A DNA stretch of 53,575 nucleotides from Deltaproteobacteria bacterium. Lineage in GTDB: Bacteria; Myxococcota_A; UBA796; SXON01. The position numbers were made by a program, and so were the translations under genes. Every line of letters starts with the position of its first letter. The stretch's first letter is position 1. The notes beneath the pieces are model-generated. The model saw nothing but the letters and a program-made list of their open reading frames with translations, had not been told where the DNA came from and did not search any database. The stretch is taken from assembly GCA_947490345.1 (NCBI GenBank), contig CANLGL010000031.1:1-53575 (forward strand), given 5' to 3'. Below, piece after piece: positions 16,539 through 25,913 of the stretch.

Positions 16539-18986
16539 ATGGCCTTCGACCCGCCCAGCTACGAACAGGGCGCCTCGCCGAACCTTCCGGCCGAGCTTGA
16601 TCTTCCCATCCTCGCGATTCGCAACACCGTCATCTTTCCGGTCCTCGCGTTCCCGATCAACGTCGGCCGCGACAAGTCGCTTGAAGCCGTGGAACGCGCG
16701 CTGGCCGGCGACAAGCTGCTCGGCATCGTCGCCCAGCAGGACGCCAAGAACGAAGACCCGGATACCTCCGAGCTTTTCCTCACCGGAACCGTGGTGAAGA
16801 TCCTGAAGTCGGTCAAGATGCCCGGCAACAAGCTCAACGTCATTATTCAGGGGCTCGCCCGCATCAAGGTGGAACGGTGGACCACCACCACGCCCACGCT
16901 CGCCGCCCACGTCAGGGTGTACCCTGAGTCGCAGGAGACCAGCTCGGAGCTGGAGTCTTTGATGTCGACGATGCGGGAGCTGGCCCAGAAGATCATCGAT
17001 CTGAGCCCCCACATCCCCTCCGAGGCCAGCTTCCTGGTCCGCAGCATCGACAATCCGGGCATCCTCGCCGACATCGTCGCCAGCAACCTGTCGATCGGCG
17101 TGGAGGAAAAGCAGGATCTACTCGACACGCTCGACACCAAGGAGCGGATGACCAAGGTCATCGCCCTGTTGAACAAAGAGATCCAGGTTCTGGAGCTGTC
17201 CAACAAGATCCAGACCGAGGTCAAGGGGGAAATGGACAAGGCGCAGCGGGAATATTTCCTGCGGGAGCAGCTCAAGGCCATCCAGAAGGAGCTCGGCGAG
17301 ACCGACGATCGCCAAGAGGAGTTCGAGGAGCTCAAGAAGGGCGTCAAGAAGGCGCGCATGCCCAAAGAGGTCGAGAAGACGGCCTACAAAGAGCTGAAGC
17401 GGATGAGCCGCATGAGCCCCGGCGCGGCAGAGTACACGGTCAGCCGCACCTACATCGACTGGCTGATCGAGCTGCCTTGGTCTACGCAGACCGAAGACGT
17501 CATGGACGTGCTCGAAGCGGGCCGGATCCTCGACGCGGACCACTACGGGTTGGAAAAGGTCAAGCAGCGCATCCTGGAGTACCTCGCGGTGCGCAAGCTG
17601 AAGCGGGACATGAAGGGGCCCATCCTGTGCCTCGTCGGGCCCCCTGGCGTCGGAAAGACCTCGCTGGCCAAGTCGGTCTCACGCGCGCTCGGCCGCAAGC
17701 TCGTCCGCATCTCGCTTGGCGGCGTGCGGGACGAAGCTGAGGTTCGTGGCCACCGGCGCACCTACATCGGGTCGCTCCCCGGCAAGATCATCAAGGGTAT
17801 CAAGAAGGCGGGCACCAACAACCCGGTCTTCGTGCTCGACGAGATCGATAAGCTCGGCATGGACTACCGCGGCGACCCGTCCAGCGCGCTTCTGGAGGTG
17901 CTCGACCCCGAGCAGAACGACACCTTCATGGACCACTATCTCGACGTCCCCTTCGACTTGTCGAAGGTGCTCTTCATCGCGACGGCCAACCTCGCCGACC
18001 CGATTCCCGGGCCGTTGCGTGACCGGATGGAGATCCTCGAGATCCCTGGGTACACGCAAGAAGAAAAGATGAAGATCGCCAGGAACTACCTATTGATCGA
18101 GGCGATCGAGGATCACGGGCTCACCGCCAAACAGGTGGACTTCCCCGACAGCGCGCTGCGCTTCCTCATCGCGTCCTACACCCGCGAGGCGGGGGTGCGC
18201 GGCCTCAAGCGCGAGATCGCGGCCGTGGCGCGGTGGATTGCCAAGGAGGTCGCGTCCGGTCGCCTGGACGGCACCTTCGAGGTCACGCCGGAAAAGATCG
18301 AGGAGATTCGCGGCCCCATCCACTTCTTCCCCGAGGTGGCGGAACGCACGAGTGTTCCTGGTGTCGCGACGGGCCTGGCCTGGACGGCGGCCGGCGGCGA
18401 CATCCTCTTCATTGAAGCTACCAAGATGAAGGGCAAGGGCGGCATCCAGCTCTCCGGCTCACTCGGCGACGTGATGAAGGAGTCGGTGGGCGTGGCGCGC
18501 AGCTACATCCGCGCCTCTGCACCGGAGTTGGGCATCGACCCGGACGTCTTCGAGAACACGGACGTCCACGTTCACGTGCCGTCCGGCTCCATCCCGAAGG
18601 ATGGTCCGAGCGCGGGCGTCACCATGCTCACGGCCATGGTCTCCCTGCTCACCGGTCTCAAGGTCGATCCGACCCTGGCGATGACTGGGGAGGCGACCCT
18701 GCGTGGCGCCGTCCTTCCGGTCGGCGGCATCAAGGAGAAGGTGCTGGCCGCGCATCGTGCCGGCATCAAGACCATCATCCTGCCGGAGAAGTGCAAGAAG
18801 GACCTTGTCGAGGTCCCCAAGGAGGTCCGCGACGACATGACCTTCCACTTCTGCAGCCGCATGGAGGAGGTGCTCAATCTCGCGCTGGGCACGGAGAACA
18901 TCGCGCAGCTGCGCAGCACGCTCGCACTGGATCTGGCGCGGCGCGCGACCAAGCCGGTTGCCCCCGTGAGCGAGGCAGAAGCGTAG
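16539..18986 (+). CDS. lon: ATP-dependent protease Lon
   Basis: An 815-residue LonA protease, the normal length. Order: N-terminal substrate domain beginning [18 protein letters not shown], coiled-coil around residues 190-290, AAA+ module with Walker [10 protein letters not shown] near residue 370, Walker [10 protein letters not shown], then the Ser-Lys protease domain with PKDGPSAG (Ser691) and [11 protein letters not shown] (Lys734), whose 43-residue spacing equals that of the E. coli enzyme. It degrades misfolded and regulatory proteins in the cytoplasm. ATG 16539 has GGAG eight bases before it. It lies 70 bp after truB and directly abuts the stop of the convergent small gene. Confidence 0.97.
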   Translation: MAFDPPSYEQGASPNLPAELDLPILAIRNTVIFPVLAFPINVGRDKSLEAVERALAGDKLLGIVAQQDAKNEDPDTSELFLTGTVVKILKSVKMPGNKLNVIIQGLARIKVERWTTTTPTLAAHVRVYPESQETSSELESLMSTMRELAQKIIDLSPHIPSEASFLVRSIDNPGILADIVASNLSIGVEEKQDLLDTLDTKERMTKVIALLNKEIQVLELSNKIQTEVKGEMDKAQREYFLREQLKAIQKELGETDDRQEEFEELKKGVKKARMPKEVEKTAYKELKRMSRMSPGAAEYTVSRTYIDWLIELPWSTQTEDVMDVLEAGRILDADHYGLEKVKQRILEYLAVRKLKRDMKGPILCLVGPPGVGKTSLAKSVSRALGRKLVRISLGGVRDEAEVRGHRRTYIGSLPGKIIKGIKKAGTNNPVFVLDEIDKLGMDYRGDPSSALLEVLDPEQNDTFMDHYLDVPFDLSKVLFIATANLADPIPGPLRDRMEILEIPGYTQEEKMKIARNYLLIEAIEDHGLTAKQVDFPDSALRFLIASYTREAGVRGLKREIAAVARWIAKEVASGRLDGTFEVTPEKIEEIRGPIHFFPEVAERTSVPGVATGLAWTAAGGDILFIEATKMKGKGGIQLSGSLGDVMKESVGVARSYIRASAPELGIDPDVFENTDVHVHVPSGSIPKDGPSAGVTMLTAMVSLLTGLKVDPTLAMTGEATLRGAVLPVGGIKEKVLAAHRAGIKTIILPEKCKKDLVEVPKEVRDDMTFHFCSRMEEVLNLALGTENIAQLRSTLALDLARRATKPVAPVSEAEA

Positions 18987-19265
18987 TCAGGGAGCCGGCA
19001 CCCAGAATTCCACGAGCGTGGTTTCGTCGTCATCGTGGGGCGCCGTCGGTACGGCAACCTCCGGGACGGTGCGGTCGAACCGGCGCCGATCGGTGCCGGG
19101 CGCCGAACCGAGGCAGAAGGCGGAGATCGCGGTCTTGGGATCGTCGGTCTCCTCGCTGTCGAAGGAGACTGAGTAGGCGAGGCGGGCGGCGCCAGCCTGG
19201 ACTGCGTACCCGTTTTTCGCCCGCTCTTCGTGAAGCGTGAAGCCAAAGCCAGGACCAGACGTCAT
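18987..19265 (-). CDS. Small protein of unknown function
   Basis: A 92-residue protein, convergent with lon with no bases between the stops. GAGGTGG lies just before the ATG. The sequence (LAYSVSFDSEETDDPKTAIS, then DDDETTLVEFWVPAP) is a credible beta-rich cytoplasmic domain, but I recognise no family. The following 200 bp (19266-19465) hold no gene; they are richer in A and T than the surroundings and could carry its promoter. Confidence 0.5.
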   Translation of the reverse strand: MTSGPGFGFTLHEERAKNGYAVQAGAARLAYSVSFDSEETDDPKTAISAFCLGSAPGTDRRRFDRTVPEVAVPTAPHDDDETTLVEFWVPAP

Positions 19266-19465
19266 CGGCCACCTCGGGGAGAGTCTGAGGAGTATACGAC
19301 CTGATGACGACTTTTGCGTCTTTACAAGATCACGACATATGCGACATCTGGTCGCACCTCGAACGAGACGACCCGAAAAGAAGTGGTTTCACCAGCAGTT
19401 CTGTCAGCAGGCAAAACGTGAGGTGTGCAAAATTTCTGGCGCCCACGGAAGCAGGCGTGCTTCGA

Positions 19466-19930
19466 TCAGCTGACGGCGACCGCGTTGACCGCGGCGTAGT
19501 CGGGCTCAACGCCCGGGTTCGGCGCGATCCACTCGTACACGACACTGCCGCCGGCATCGATCACGAACACGGAGCGGTTGGCGACCTCAAGTCCGGCGAT
19601 GCCGGCGAAGTTCGGCCAGATCACGCCGTAGGCCCGGGTGACCTCGCGGTGTACGTCGGACAACAGTGGGAAGGTGGCGCCGGTCTTGGCGGCGAAGGCG
19701 TTGTTGGAGAAGGGCATGTCGACGCTGATGCCGAGCACCGCCGCGCCCGAGGCCTCCACGCCGGCGAACTGGTCACGGAGCGTGCACAGCTCCTTCTCGC
19801 ACACGCCCGTGAACGCGGCCGGGTAGAAGGCGAGAACGACCTTACGGCCACGGAGCGCTGAGAGGGTCACCGCCTCTTTCTTGTTGTTGAACAGGGTGAA
19901 GTCGGGGGCGGTCTTGCCAAGCAGGGACAT
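19466..19930 (-). CDS. Peroxiredoxin (AhpE/PrxQ-like)
   Basis: A 154-residue thioredoxin-fold peroxidase. The catalytic loop FYPAAFTGVC contains the conserved Pro, Thr41 and peroxidatic Cys44; a second Cys at 49 has the five-residue spacing seen in PrxQ-type resolving Cys, although the loop itself looks AhpE-like. NRSVFVIDAGG is the usual later strand. It reduces hydroperoxides using a thiol donor. It is the last gene of the rubrerythrin/Fe-S/DUF3501 run: GGAG lies before the ATG and the gap to DUF3501 is 18 bp. The context points to peroxide defence. Confidence 0.92.
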   Translation of the reverse strand: MSLLGKTAPDFTLFNNKKEAVTLSALRGRKVVLAFYPAAFTGVCEKELCTLRDQFAGVEASGAAVLGISVDMPFSNNAFAAKTGATFPLLSDVHREVTRAYGVIWPNFAGIAGLEVANRSVFVIDAGGSVVYEWIAPNPGVEPDYAAVNAVAVS

Positions 19931-19948
19931 GGGAACTCCAAGGAGGGG

Positions 19949-20530
19949 TCAAGCGAGCGCGAGGTCTTCTGCCAGCGCCGCCCGCAGGGTCAGCGGCAGG
20001 GGCGAGTCGACCGCGTACGCGGGGTGAGTGCAGGTGAGCGTAGCCGGCCGGCCTAGATCGCGGAGGGCCACAATCTGTGAGGCGGTCAGCGCAATCCGGA
20101 GGAATTGCACGGCTGAGACGCGCACCGCGTTGAACTGCTCGCCGTCAAACCGCGCCGGAGCGGGCGGCTCGTCACCCAGGTGCAGCGCCAGGGCCTGGTC
20201 CAGGCCCACGAGCTGGTGGAGCAGGGTGCACCGCTCGGACGGGTCGGCCACATCAATCAAGAGAGTGGCGCTGAGGTCCGCGGGGCCGGGCAACAGCGCG
20301 TTGTAGGTGTCGAGCTCGTGTTGGATCGCGGTGGGCGCGGTGATGCCCTCCACGCGGCACATCTCCTGGACCTGCCACAAACACGTGGCGGAGTTCTCGA
20401 ACAGGAGCGTCATGTTCGCCCCGAGCGCCAATCGGCGCACCGCTTTGGCCTGGAGCACGGCGGCTTCCAGACGGCGCCGATGCGCCAGGAAGGTTTCGTT
20501 GGGCAGCACATCGTCGAGGCTCAGGCTCAT
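19949..20530 (-). CDS. DUF3501 family protein
   Basis: A 193-residue protein matching the DUF3501 layout in length and motifs (SLSLDDVLPNETFLAHRR, LLFENSATCLWQVQEMCR, ELDTYNALLP, FLRIALTASQIVAL). Family members have no proven activity but are found repeatedly with rubrerythrin and a heterodisulfide-reductase-like Fe-S protein, exactly as here. ATG 20530 overlaps the stop of the Fe-S gene by 4 nt. It is likely a partner of that Fe-S protein in a cytoplasmic redox process. Confidence 0.85.
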   Translation of the reverse strand: MSLSLDDVLPNETFLAHRRRLEAAVLQAKAVRRLALGANMTLLFENSATCLWQVQEMCRVEGITAPTAIQHELDTYNALLPGPADLSATLLIDVADPSERCTLLHQLVGLDQALALHLGDEPPAPARFDGEQFNAVRVSAVQFLRIALTASQIVALRDLGRPATLTCTHPAYAVDSPLPLTLRAALAEDLALA

Positions 20531-21927
20531 TGGTCGAGTCCGTAGGCTTTCCACAACAGCTCGATCGGGTGTTTCACTGGCTTCCCACTCTGCTCTTCGA
20601 TCTGCAGCTTGGCGATGAGGCAGTCCGAGCTGTAGGTGTCTGCGGCGGAGTCGGCGAGGCCATCCATCAGCTTCTTGCTCCCCTTCTTGCTCAACTCGTA
20701 GAACTCGGTCTTCATGCCCCAGGTGCCGTCCATGCAACTGCACTGGTCCACCAGGCTCACCTTGGCGCCCGGGAGCTTCTTGAGGATGTCGCGGCTGCGG
20801 AAGCCAATTTTCTGCACCTTGAGGTGGCAGGGCAGGTGATACCCGACGCTGCCAATCTCGGTGGTGTAGTCCTCGCGCAGCTTTCCCTCTTTCCGAAGGT
20901 TGAACAAGAACTCCATCAGGTCGAAACTCGCCCCGGCCACCCGCGTGGCGGCCTCGGTGCCGAGGTAGTCCGGCCACTCGCGCCGCATCATGAATGAGCA
21001 GGTGGGGCCGGGGCTTACGATGCTGCAGCCCGCTTCGACGAAGGGCAGCAGCCGTTCCACGTTGTGCCGCGCCCAGTCCGTGGCGCGCGGGACGTCGCCA
21101 CCGTCGAGCGCCGGCATGCCGCAGCAGCGCATCTCTGGCGCGTAGACGGTGATGCCGTTGTGCTCCAGGACCTCAACCGCGGCGCGACCTACTTGGGGCT
21201 CGTTCCACTGTACCGAGCAGGTGTAGAACAGCACGACCTTGCGCCCTGCCACGGCCGCGGCCGGGGGCTGGAGCGGGTGCCGGCGCGCGAACCAGGCCAG
21301 GAACGTCTCCCCGGCGAACTGGGGGAGCTGGCGGTCCCGGTGGATGCCGACCGTCCAGTCCATGACGACGCGGTTGGGGCGGAGGTTGGTCACGGCGTTG
21401 GCGATCGACGGCGCAATCGTGCCGATGCGGCCGATCAGATCGGGGTCACCCAGTACTCGATCCTGAAGCCGGACTCCGTGCTCCCGGGCGTCGATTGCCT
21501 TGTGTCGCAGCATGAGCCGGGGGAAGTCCACCGCGAACTCGTGTGGCGGTGTGTACGGACAGATCGGGTCGCACAACTTGCACTGATAACAGAGCTCGAC
21601 GACGCGCTGAGACACCGACGCTGGCAGCCTTTCCAGCGCATCGGCCTGGCCCAGGACGTCGGCACGTGTCGGCGCGGCGTGGGCGCCGCCGGTGGCGTGG
21701 GCGTGGTTCCCCAGCGCATCCACCTCGGCGGAAGGACCCGGCTCGCCCAGGAGGTGGGCGGTCGGGTCCAGCGCGTCGATGGCGTCGAAGAGCGTCGGGA
21801 AACTCGGGCACAAGTTGAAGCAGAGCCGACAACCGTTGCAGATCTCGAAGACCCGCTTTTCTTCCGCGACAAGCTGATCACGAGACCAGTAGGCCTCGTC
21901 GCGGGGCGAGGGGGTCGACATTGACAT
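20527..21927 (-). CDS. HdrD/GlpC-like Fe-S oxidoreductase subunit
   Basis: A 466-residue protein. Two 4Fe-4S ferredoxin-type sites lie near residues 30-42 (CNGCRLCFNLCP) and 112-124 (CYQCKLCDPICP). The C-terminal half has two cysteine-rich heterodisulfide-reductase-type segments: EMRCCGMPALDGG preceded by FYTCSVQWNEPQ, and YHLPCHLKVQKIG followed by DQCSCMDGTWGM. Such proteins pass electrons between flavin or quinone partners and thiols. The gene is coupled to DUF3501 and lies downstream of rubrerythrin, so it may deliver electrons to peroxide reduction. A C8 run sits just before the start instead of a clear ribosome binding site. Confidence 0.88.
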   Translation of the reverse strand: MSMSTPSPRDEAYWSRDQLVAEEKRVFEICNGCRLCFNLCPSFPTLFDAIDALDPTAHLLGEPGPSAEVDALGNHAHATGGAHAAPTRADVLGQADALERLPASVSQRVVELCYQCKLCDPICPYTPPHEFAVDFPRLMLRHKAIDAREHGVRLQDRVLGDPDLIGRIGTIAPSIANAVTNLRPNRVVMDWTVGIHRDRQLPQFAGETFLAWFARRHPLQPPAAAVAGRKVVLFYTCSVQWNEPQVGRAAVEVLEHNGITVYAPEMRCCGMPALDGGDVPRATDWARHNVERLLPFVEAGCSIVSPGPTCSFMMRREWPDYLGTEAATRVAGASFDLMEFLFNLRKEGKLREDYTTEIGSVGYHLPCHLKVQKIGFRSRDILKKLPGAKVSLVDQCSCMDGTWGMKTEFYELSKKGSKKLMDGLADSAADTYSSDCLIAKLQIEEQSGKPVKHPIELLWKAYGLDQ

Positions 21928-21944
21928 GGAGGGGGGGGCTTAGC

Positions 21945-22057
21945 TGCGGTGAGGGGGAGAGGGCCACGGCGCGACGCGTTACGAACGTGTCGCGCGCCGC
22001 AGGCCGGAAAGCGAAGCTTGGAGGCCGTAGGGAATGGCCCGGTAGGGGGAGAGGGCG
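21945..22057 (-). repeat. 113-bp dispersed repeat, copy 1 (inverted relative to copy 2)
   Basis: On the minus strand this 113-bp unit begins CGCCCTCTCCCCCTACC and ends CCTCTCCCCCTCACCGCA. It aligns without length change to 23865-23977 on the plus strand, with roughly 80-85% identity by eye and nearly perfect ends. It lies in the gap between the rubrerythrin and Fe-S genes. Confidence 0.8.
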
Positions 22058-22081
22058 CTGAGCCCTTTCCCCCTTTTCAAG

Positions 22082-22495
22082 TTAGAGCCCGTCCAGGCCC
22101 TTCTGGAAGCGGCCGGCGTGGGACTTCTCGGCCTTGGCGAGCGTCTCGAACCAGTTCGCGATGTCGGCGAAGCCCTCTTCGCGCGCGGTACGGGCCATAC
22201 CTGGGTACATGTCGGTGTACTCGTAGGTTTCGCCGGCGACGGACGCCTTGAGGTTCTGCTCAGTGTCGCCGATCGGAAGGCCGGTGGCGGGATCGCCGAC
22301 GGACTTCAGGAAGTCGAGGTGGCCGTGCGCGTGGCCCGTCTCCCCCTCGGCGGTGTCGCGGAAGAGGCCGGCGACGTCGGGGTAGCCCTCGATGTCGGCC
22401 ACCTTGGCGAAATAGAGATAGCGGCGATTGGCCTGGGATTCGCCCGCAAAGGCGGCTTTGAGGTTGGCGTGGGTCTTGGTACCGTTGAGCGACAT
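22082..22495 (-). CDS. Rubrerythrin-family di-iron protein without rubredoxin domain
   Basis: A 137-residue four-helix protein. Helix motifs [18 protein letters not shown] (Glu19), [31 protein letters not shown] and [16 protein letters not shown] then [11 protein letters not shown] supply the Glu and His ligands of a di-iron site. The C-terminal rubredoxin domain of classical rubrerythrin is missing, so electrons must come from a partner, plausibly the Fe-S protein downstream. It reduces hydrogen peroxide in the cytoplasm. GGAG lies before ATG 22495. A 113-bp repeat separates it from the Fe-S gene, but the shared orientation and the known family association suggest one operon. Confidence 0.92.
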   Translation of the reverse strand: MSLNGTKTHANLKAAFAGESQANRRYLYFAKVADIEGYPDVAGLFRDTAEGETGHAHGHLDFLKSVGDPATGLPIGDTEQNLKASVAGETYEYTDMYPGMARTAREEGFADIANWFETLAKAEKSHAGRFQKGLDGL

Positions 22496-22668
22496 CGGGT
22501 CTCCAGGGTGAGGCGACGGGGTTCCGTCGCCCGCGGGTCTAACCAGAAACTCACCGCCCTGTGCTCGGGCACCCGCTACGCTGCGGCCGGAAGGTCCACG
22601 GCGTAGCCGAGCTTTTGAGCCTGCGCGGAGGCAGGCTCGCCGCGGAGGGTGTGGCCGCCGCGGAGGCG

Positions 22669-22895
22669 GCGTAGCCACCTCGAAAAGCAGCTTTCCGAGG
22701 CGTAGCCAGCTCGAAAGGCAGTTTTGCGGTAGATCGCGCCGTAGTGAGCGCGAATTGTCGGCGTTGGTTCGTCGCCCAACCCCCGACGGCGCGCCAATTG
22801 TGCTTTTCGAGGGGACTCCGCGTCGGCGGCGTGCTTTTCGAGGCGACTACGCGTCGCCGCAGCGTCGCCCGCGTGCTTTTCGAGCCGCCTACGCC
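22669..22895. repeat. Cluster of short inverted and direct repeats (core CTCGAAAAGCA)
   Basis: The 11-base core CTCGAAAAGCA occurs at 22679 and, with one change, at 22710 (31-bp step). Its reverse complement TGCTTTTCGAG occurs at 22801, 22832 (31-bp step) and 22874. The longer unit is GCGTAG, about six bases, then the core. The left pair and right pair thus form a large imperfect inverted repeat with about 80 bp between. The stretch 22496-22920 holds no gene I can support; it may be a degraded repeat element beside the IS remnant. Confidence 0.65.
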
Positions 22896-22920
22896 TGGGC
22901 GTCACCGTGCCGCAACAGTT

Positions 22921-23712
22921 TCATGGCCCCATGAGCTGGCGTCGCGACAGTGGCGCCGGGTCGATGGTGAACCCGTAGTGCCGCGCCAACTCCCGGTATC
23001 CGCGGTGGAGGCTGGGGTCGTCGCCAGTCCGAAGCGCTGCCGTGATCACCGCCGCCTTGAGGTTGTCTGGCACCACAACGTACGGAACACCCCCGAAGAA
23101 TGCGAACGCCTCCATGTGCAGCTTCTGCCAGGTCTCGGCCCGTTGGTCGAAGACGAGCTTCGCGAACATGTGCCGACTGTGGCCCAGCACCATCACAAAA
23201 GCCCAGGCCTTTCGAAGGCAATGCCGATCAGGGTCGTGGAACCAACCGGCGTACTTGAAGTCGACCTGGGCGACGAGGCCGGGATGGGTGACCACCGGGA
23301 TTGCCACGTCCTCCGGGCGGGGGCCCAGTGATCGTTGAAGCTGGATGCACGCCCGTTTCACCGCAGAGAGCGACCCGACGAAGTCGGCCTCGGTCGTCCG
23401 AAGCAGGTCGTAGATCGACCTCGGCCCGGCGCCCGCAGCGGCCATGCGCTGAATCCGCGGAATCCAGGCCGCGACCGTCGAGGTCTCCTGCGGCGGCCTC
23501 CGCTGCGGTGCGGCCGCCTTGAGCGCCTCCATCGAGGGGAGTTCCTCAACTGGGCCCTCCAGCAGCCCGGCTACACCGAAGGCCGTGAGGTACCCGCGAA
23601 CGGTGTTGCGGCTGATCCCGAGAAGCTGAGCTGCATCGCGCGCACTCCTCCCTTGCCGGTGCAATCGCACCAGTTCCTGCAGTCTGTGCATGTCGGTCCT
23701 TCGAGCGGTCAA
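22921..23712 (-). pseudogene. istA: Truncated IS21-family transposase IstA
   Basis: A 263-residue remnant of a protein normally near 500 residues. It has the N-terminal helix-turn-helix (GRSARDAAQLLGISRNTVRGYL), then the DDE core with AQVDFKYAG (first Asp) and VVPDNLKAAV (second Asp). The frame runs through HYGFTIDPAP and stops just where the motif with the catalytic Glu should follow, and no istB is present. The element has therefore lost its 3' part and should be inactive. The 5' side is intact, with IS21-type terminal repeats at 23756-23837. Confidence 0.85.
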
Positions 23713-23755
23713 CGAGGCCTCCGTGATGGCGGAGGTCCTCTACGTGGGCGGAGCC

Positions 23756-23837
23756 TGGATCAGCTTGGCCGAACCAGGGGTGGATCAGCTTGGCCGAACC
23801 GAGGGTGGATCAGCTTGGCCGAACCAGGGGTGGATCA
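23756..23837. repeat. IS21-type end: 25-bp direct repeats
   Basis: TGGATCAGCTTGGCCGAACC begins at 23756, 23781 and 23806, exactly 25 bp apart, with a fourth partial copy at 23831 (TGGATCACATAGGCCG). On the strand of istA the outer end reads TGATCCACC. Multiple internal copies of the terminal repeat next to istA are typical of IS21-family ends, where the transposase binds. Confidence 0.85.
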
Positions 23838-23864
23838 CATAGGCCGGGCTGCAACACGCCTCGC

Positions 23865-23977
23865 CGCCCTCTACCCCTACCGCGCCATTCCCTCCGGCCT
23901 CCAAGCTCCGGTTTCCGGGCTGCGGCGCCCGTCGCGTTGGATAACGCGCCGTGCGCGGCGCTCTCCCCCTCACCGCA
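23865..23977 (+). repeat. 113-bp dispersed repeat, copy 2
   Basis: Plus-strand partner of the inverted copy at 21945-22057, same length, both ends nearly identical (CGCCCTCTACCCCTACC and CTCTCCCCCTCACCGCA). The final 17 bases also occur at 139-155. It ends 38 bp before the next gene and could carry part of its leader. Confidence 0.8.
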
Positions 23978-24015
23978 ATCCCGGTCGGGCTACCTTGGTG
24001 GAGGCGGAGCGTCGG

Positions 24016-25905
24016 ATGTGGTCCCTTCTGGTCAGTACGGCCCTCGGCGAGACCCTCACCATGGGGTCCACGGAGAGCCTTGCGGCAGTCGTGGAACGCG
24101 CCCGCGACAACGCCGATGGGAGCGACATCATCGTCGTGCTCGCGGACTACGACGGCGTGGACGAGTCGCCCGTAGACCTGGGTGACCTGATCTTGGAGAT
24201 CCAGGGCAATGGCGCCCAGCTCCCAGCGCTTTACGGCACCGACGTGGCCCTCACGCTGGTAGACGCCCGAATCGTCGGCAACACGCACTCATTCGCCCCG
24301 TCGCTCGATGCCGGGAGATTCGCGTGCGCGCTGTGCTTCGAGCGCGGCGCGGTCACGCTCTCAGAGGTCGGGATCTCCGGTGTCACCGGGTACGGGCTGG
24401 TCATCGGCGACGCCAACGTCACCGCCACCAATCTTGTCGTGCAGACGGGCCAGTCGGGCGCCGCGGCGTTTTTCTTCGCGGTGGTCGCGACTCCGGAAAT
24501 CAGCCTCACCGACAGCATCATCGAGTGGAACTCCGGAATCGGGCTGAAGTTCTACGGCGCGTTCGGCAAGAAGGTGATCGCCACGCTCATCGGCGTCACC
24601 TTGTCCAACAACCAGGACGCGGCGGGTTCGGCGATCCACGCGACCAACAGCGAGATCGAGGTCCACGGCGGCAGCATCGACAACAACAGCGCCTTGGGGT
24701 TCGGTGCGCCGATCAGCTTGGACAAAGTGCAGCTTTCGCTCGTCGACGTCTCCATTCGGGACAACGAGGGGAAGTCGGCCGGCGTCCTGGAGTCCACTGA
24801 CGATGCCGGCGGCGGCGTCTACTTGAGCGGCGGGGTGATCGCCGCGAACAGCAGCAGCGGCAGCGGCATCGAGTTCAGCGCCGAGATGCTCACCTTCAGC
24901 GGCGTGGAGTGGCATCCAGGCGGCTATGCGCTCGCGACCGAATTTCTGACGATCCTCGACTCGCTGGTGAACCTCGACACCATCAACAGCGCCTCGCTGG
25001 TCGGCAGCACCCACACCGGCGAGATCGACGTCTGGCGCACTCGCTTCTGTGGGGCCGCTACCCGGTTCCCGGAGGCCCTGCTCAGCGTGCAGGGCGGCAA
25101 CCTGTCGTTCATCGAGAACGTGGTCCACGGCAGCGAGCTGGACGCCGGGGCGTACTTCGCGTTGTCCGGCGCGGACGGCAGCAGCGCCGGCACGGTGAGC
25201 GTCGTCGACAACACCTTCTACAACTCCGATGCCAGCGGCATCTTCAGCGGCACCGCCGCCAGCCTCACCTTCACCAACAATCTCGTCTACGGCGGCAACA
25301 TCACCCACGGGCTCAGCCCGGTGCCGATCGACGTGCAGGCCGATCACAACCTGTTCTTCGAGACCACCGGCGACTTCTACAAGGGTCTACCGCTTGAGAC
25401 CGGCATGGCCGACGGCGCCGGGGACCCCATGCTCGATCCCTCGGGGATCCTCACCGATACGTGTGGGGCGTGGCCCGACCTGCTGGCGGCCTCCCCCGCG
25501 ATCAACGCGGGGGACACCAGCATCCCCGCTCGCGACGGCCAGAGCGACATCGGCGCGCGCGACTTCGGCGGCAACTACGACGGCGGCGACACCGGCACTG
25601 TGGATACCGGCGACACGGGGGACAGCGGCACCGTCGACACCGGGGACAGCGTCGACGACAGCGGCACTCACGACGACGACGACGGCGACGGTGTCGTCTC
25701 CGCCGACGATTGTGACGACTTCGATGGCGCGCGCTTCCCGGGTGCCTTCGACGTTCCCGACGACGACATCGACCAGGACTGTGATGGCGTCGCCGCGGTC
25801 ACCAGCTTCGGCGGCGGGTGCGGCTGTGACGCGGGCCCTGGAGCGCTTGCCGGGCACCCCCTCCTCCTTGTGCTGCCGCTGGCCATCCGTCGGAGGCGCA
25901 CCTGA
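24016..25905 (+). CDS. Secreted parallel beta-helix protein with MopE-like and MYXO-CTERM-type tail
   Basis: A 629-residue protein. A short N-terminal hydrophobic stretch (MWSLLVSTALG) is followed by about 450 residues of regularly spaced strands rich in Asn/Gly/Ser turns (such as LTDSIIEWNSGIGLKFYG and VSVVDNTFYNSDASGI), typical of right-handed beta-helix surface proteins. Then comes a Gly/Asp/Thr linker (GGDTGTVDTGDTGDSG), an acidic stretch ending DDIDQDCDGV like the MopE-type metal-binding motif of myxobacteria, and a tail with GGGCGC, a hydrophobic segment and RRRR, resembling MYXO-CTERM surface-sorting signals. ATG 24016 was chosen because the frame upstream runs through the repeat and the IS end. 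The next gene follows immediately. Confidence 0.8.
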   Translation: MWSLLVSTALGETLTMGSTESLAAVVERARDNADGSDIIVVLADYDGVDESPVDLGDLILEIQGNGAQLPALYGTDVALTLVDARIVGNTHSFAPSLDAGRFACALCFERGAVTLSEVGISGVTGYGLVIGDANVTATNLVVQTGQSGAAAFFFAVVATPEISLTDSIIEWNSGIGLKFYGAFGKKVIATLIGVTLSNNQDAAGSAIHATNSEIEVHGGSIDNNSALGFGAPISLDKVQLSLVDVSIRDNEGKSAGVLESTDDAGGGVYLSGGVIAANSSSGSGIEFSAEMLTFSGVEWHPGGYALATEFLTILDSLVNLDTINSASLVGSTHTGEIDVWRTRFCGAATRFPEALLSVQGGNLSFIENVVHGSELDAGAYFALSGADGSSAGTVSVVDNTFYNSDASGIFSGTAASLTFTNNLVYGGNITHGLSPVPIDVQADHNLFFETTGDFYKGLPLETGMADGAGDPMLDPSGILTDTCGAWPDLLAASPAINAGDTSIPARDGQSDIGARDFGGNYDGGDTGTVDTGDTGDSGTVDTGDSVDDSGTHDDDDGDGVVSADDCDDFDGARFPGAFDVPDDDIDQDCDGVAAVTSFGGGCGCDAGPGALAGHPLLLVLPLAIRRRRT

Positions 25906-25913
25906 TCGCGGCA

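Noticed and set aside
19304..19861. 185-codon plus-strand frame opposite the peroxiredoxin
   Set aside because: Antisense to a clear peroxiredoxin with intact catalytic Cys; the 5' part in the gap shows no motif.
22576..22905. 109-codon minus-strand frame in the short-repeat cluster
   Set aside because: Its repeated RLEKHA peptides derive from the DNA repeats; there is no convincing start site or family match.
23756..23837. Possible CRISPR-like array of 25-bp repeats
   Set aside because: Repeats are directly adjacent with no spacers and sit next to istA; they are IS21-type terminal repeats.
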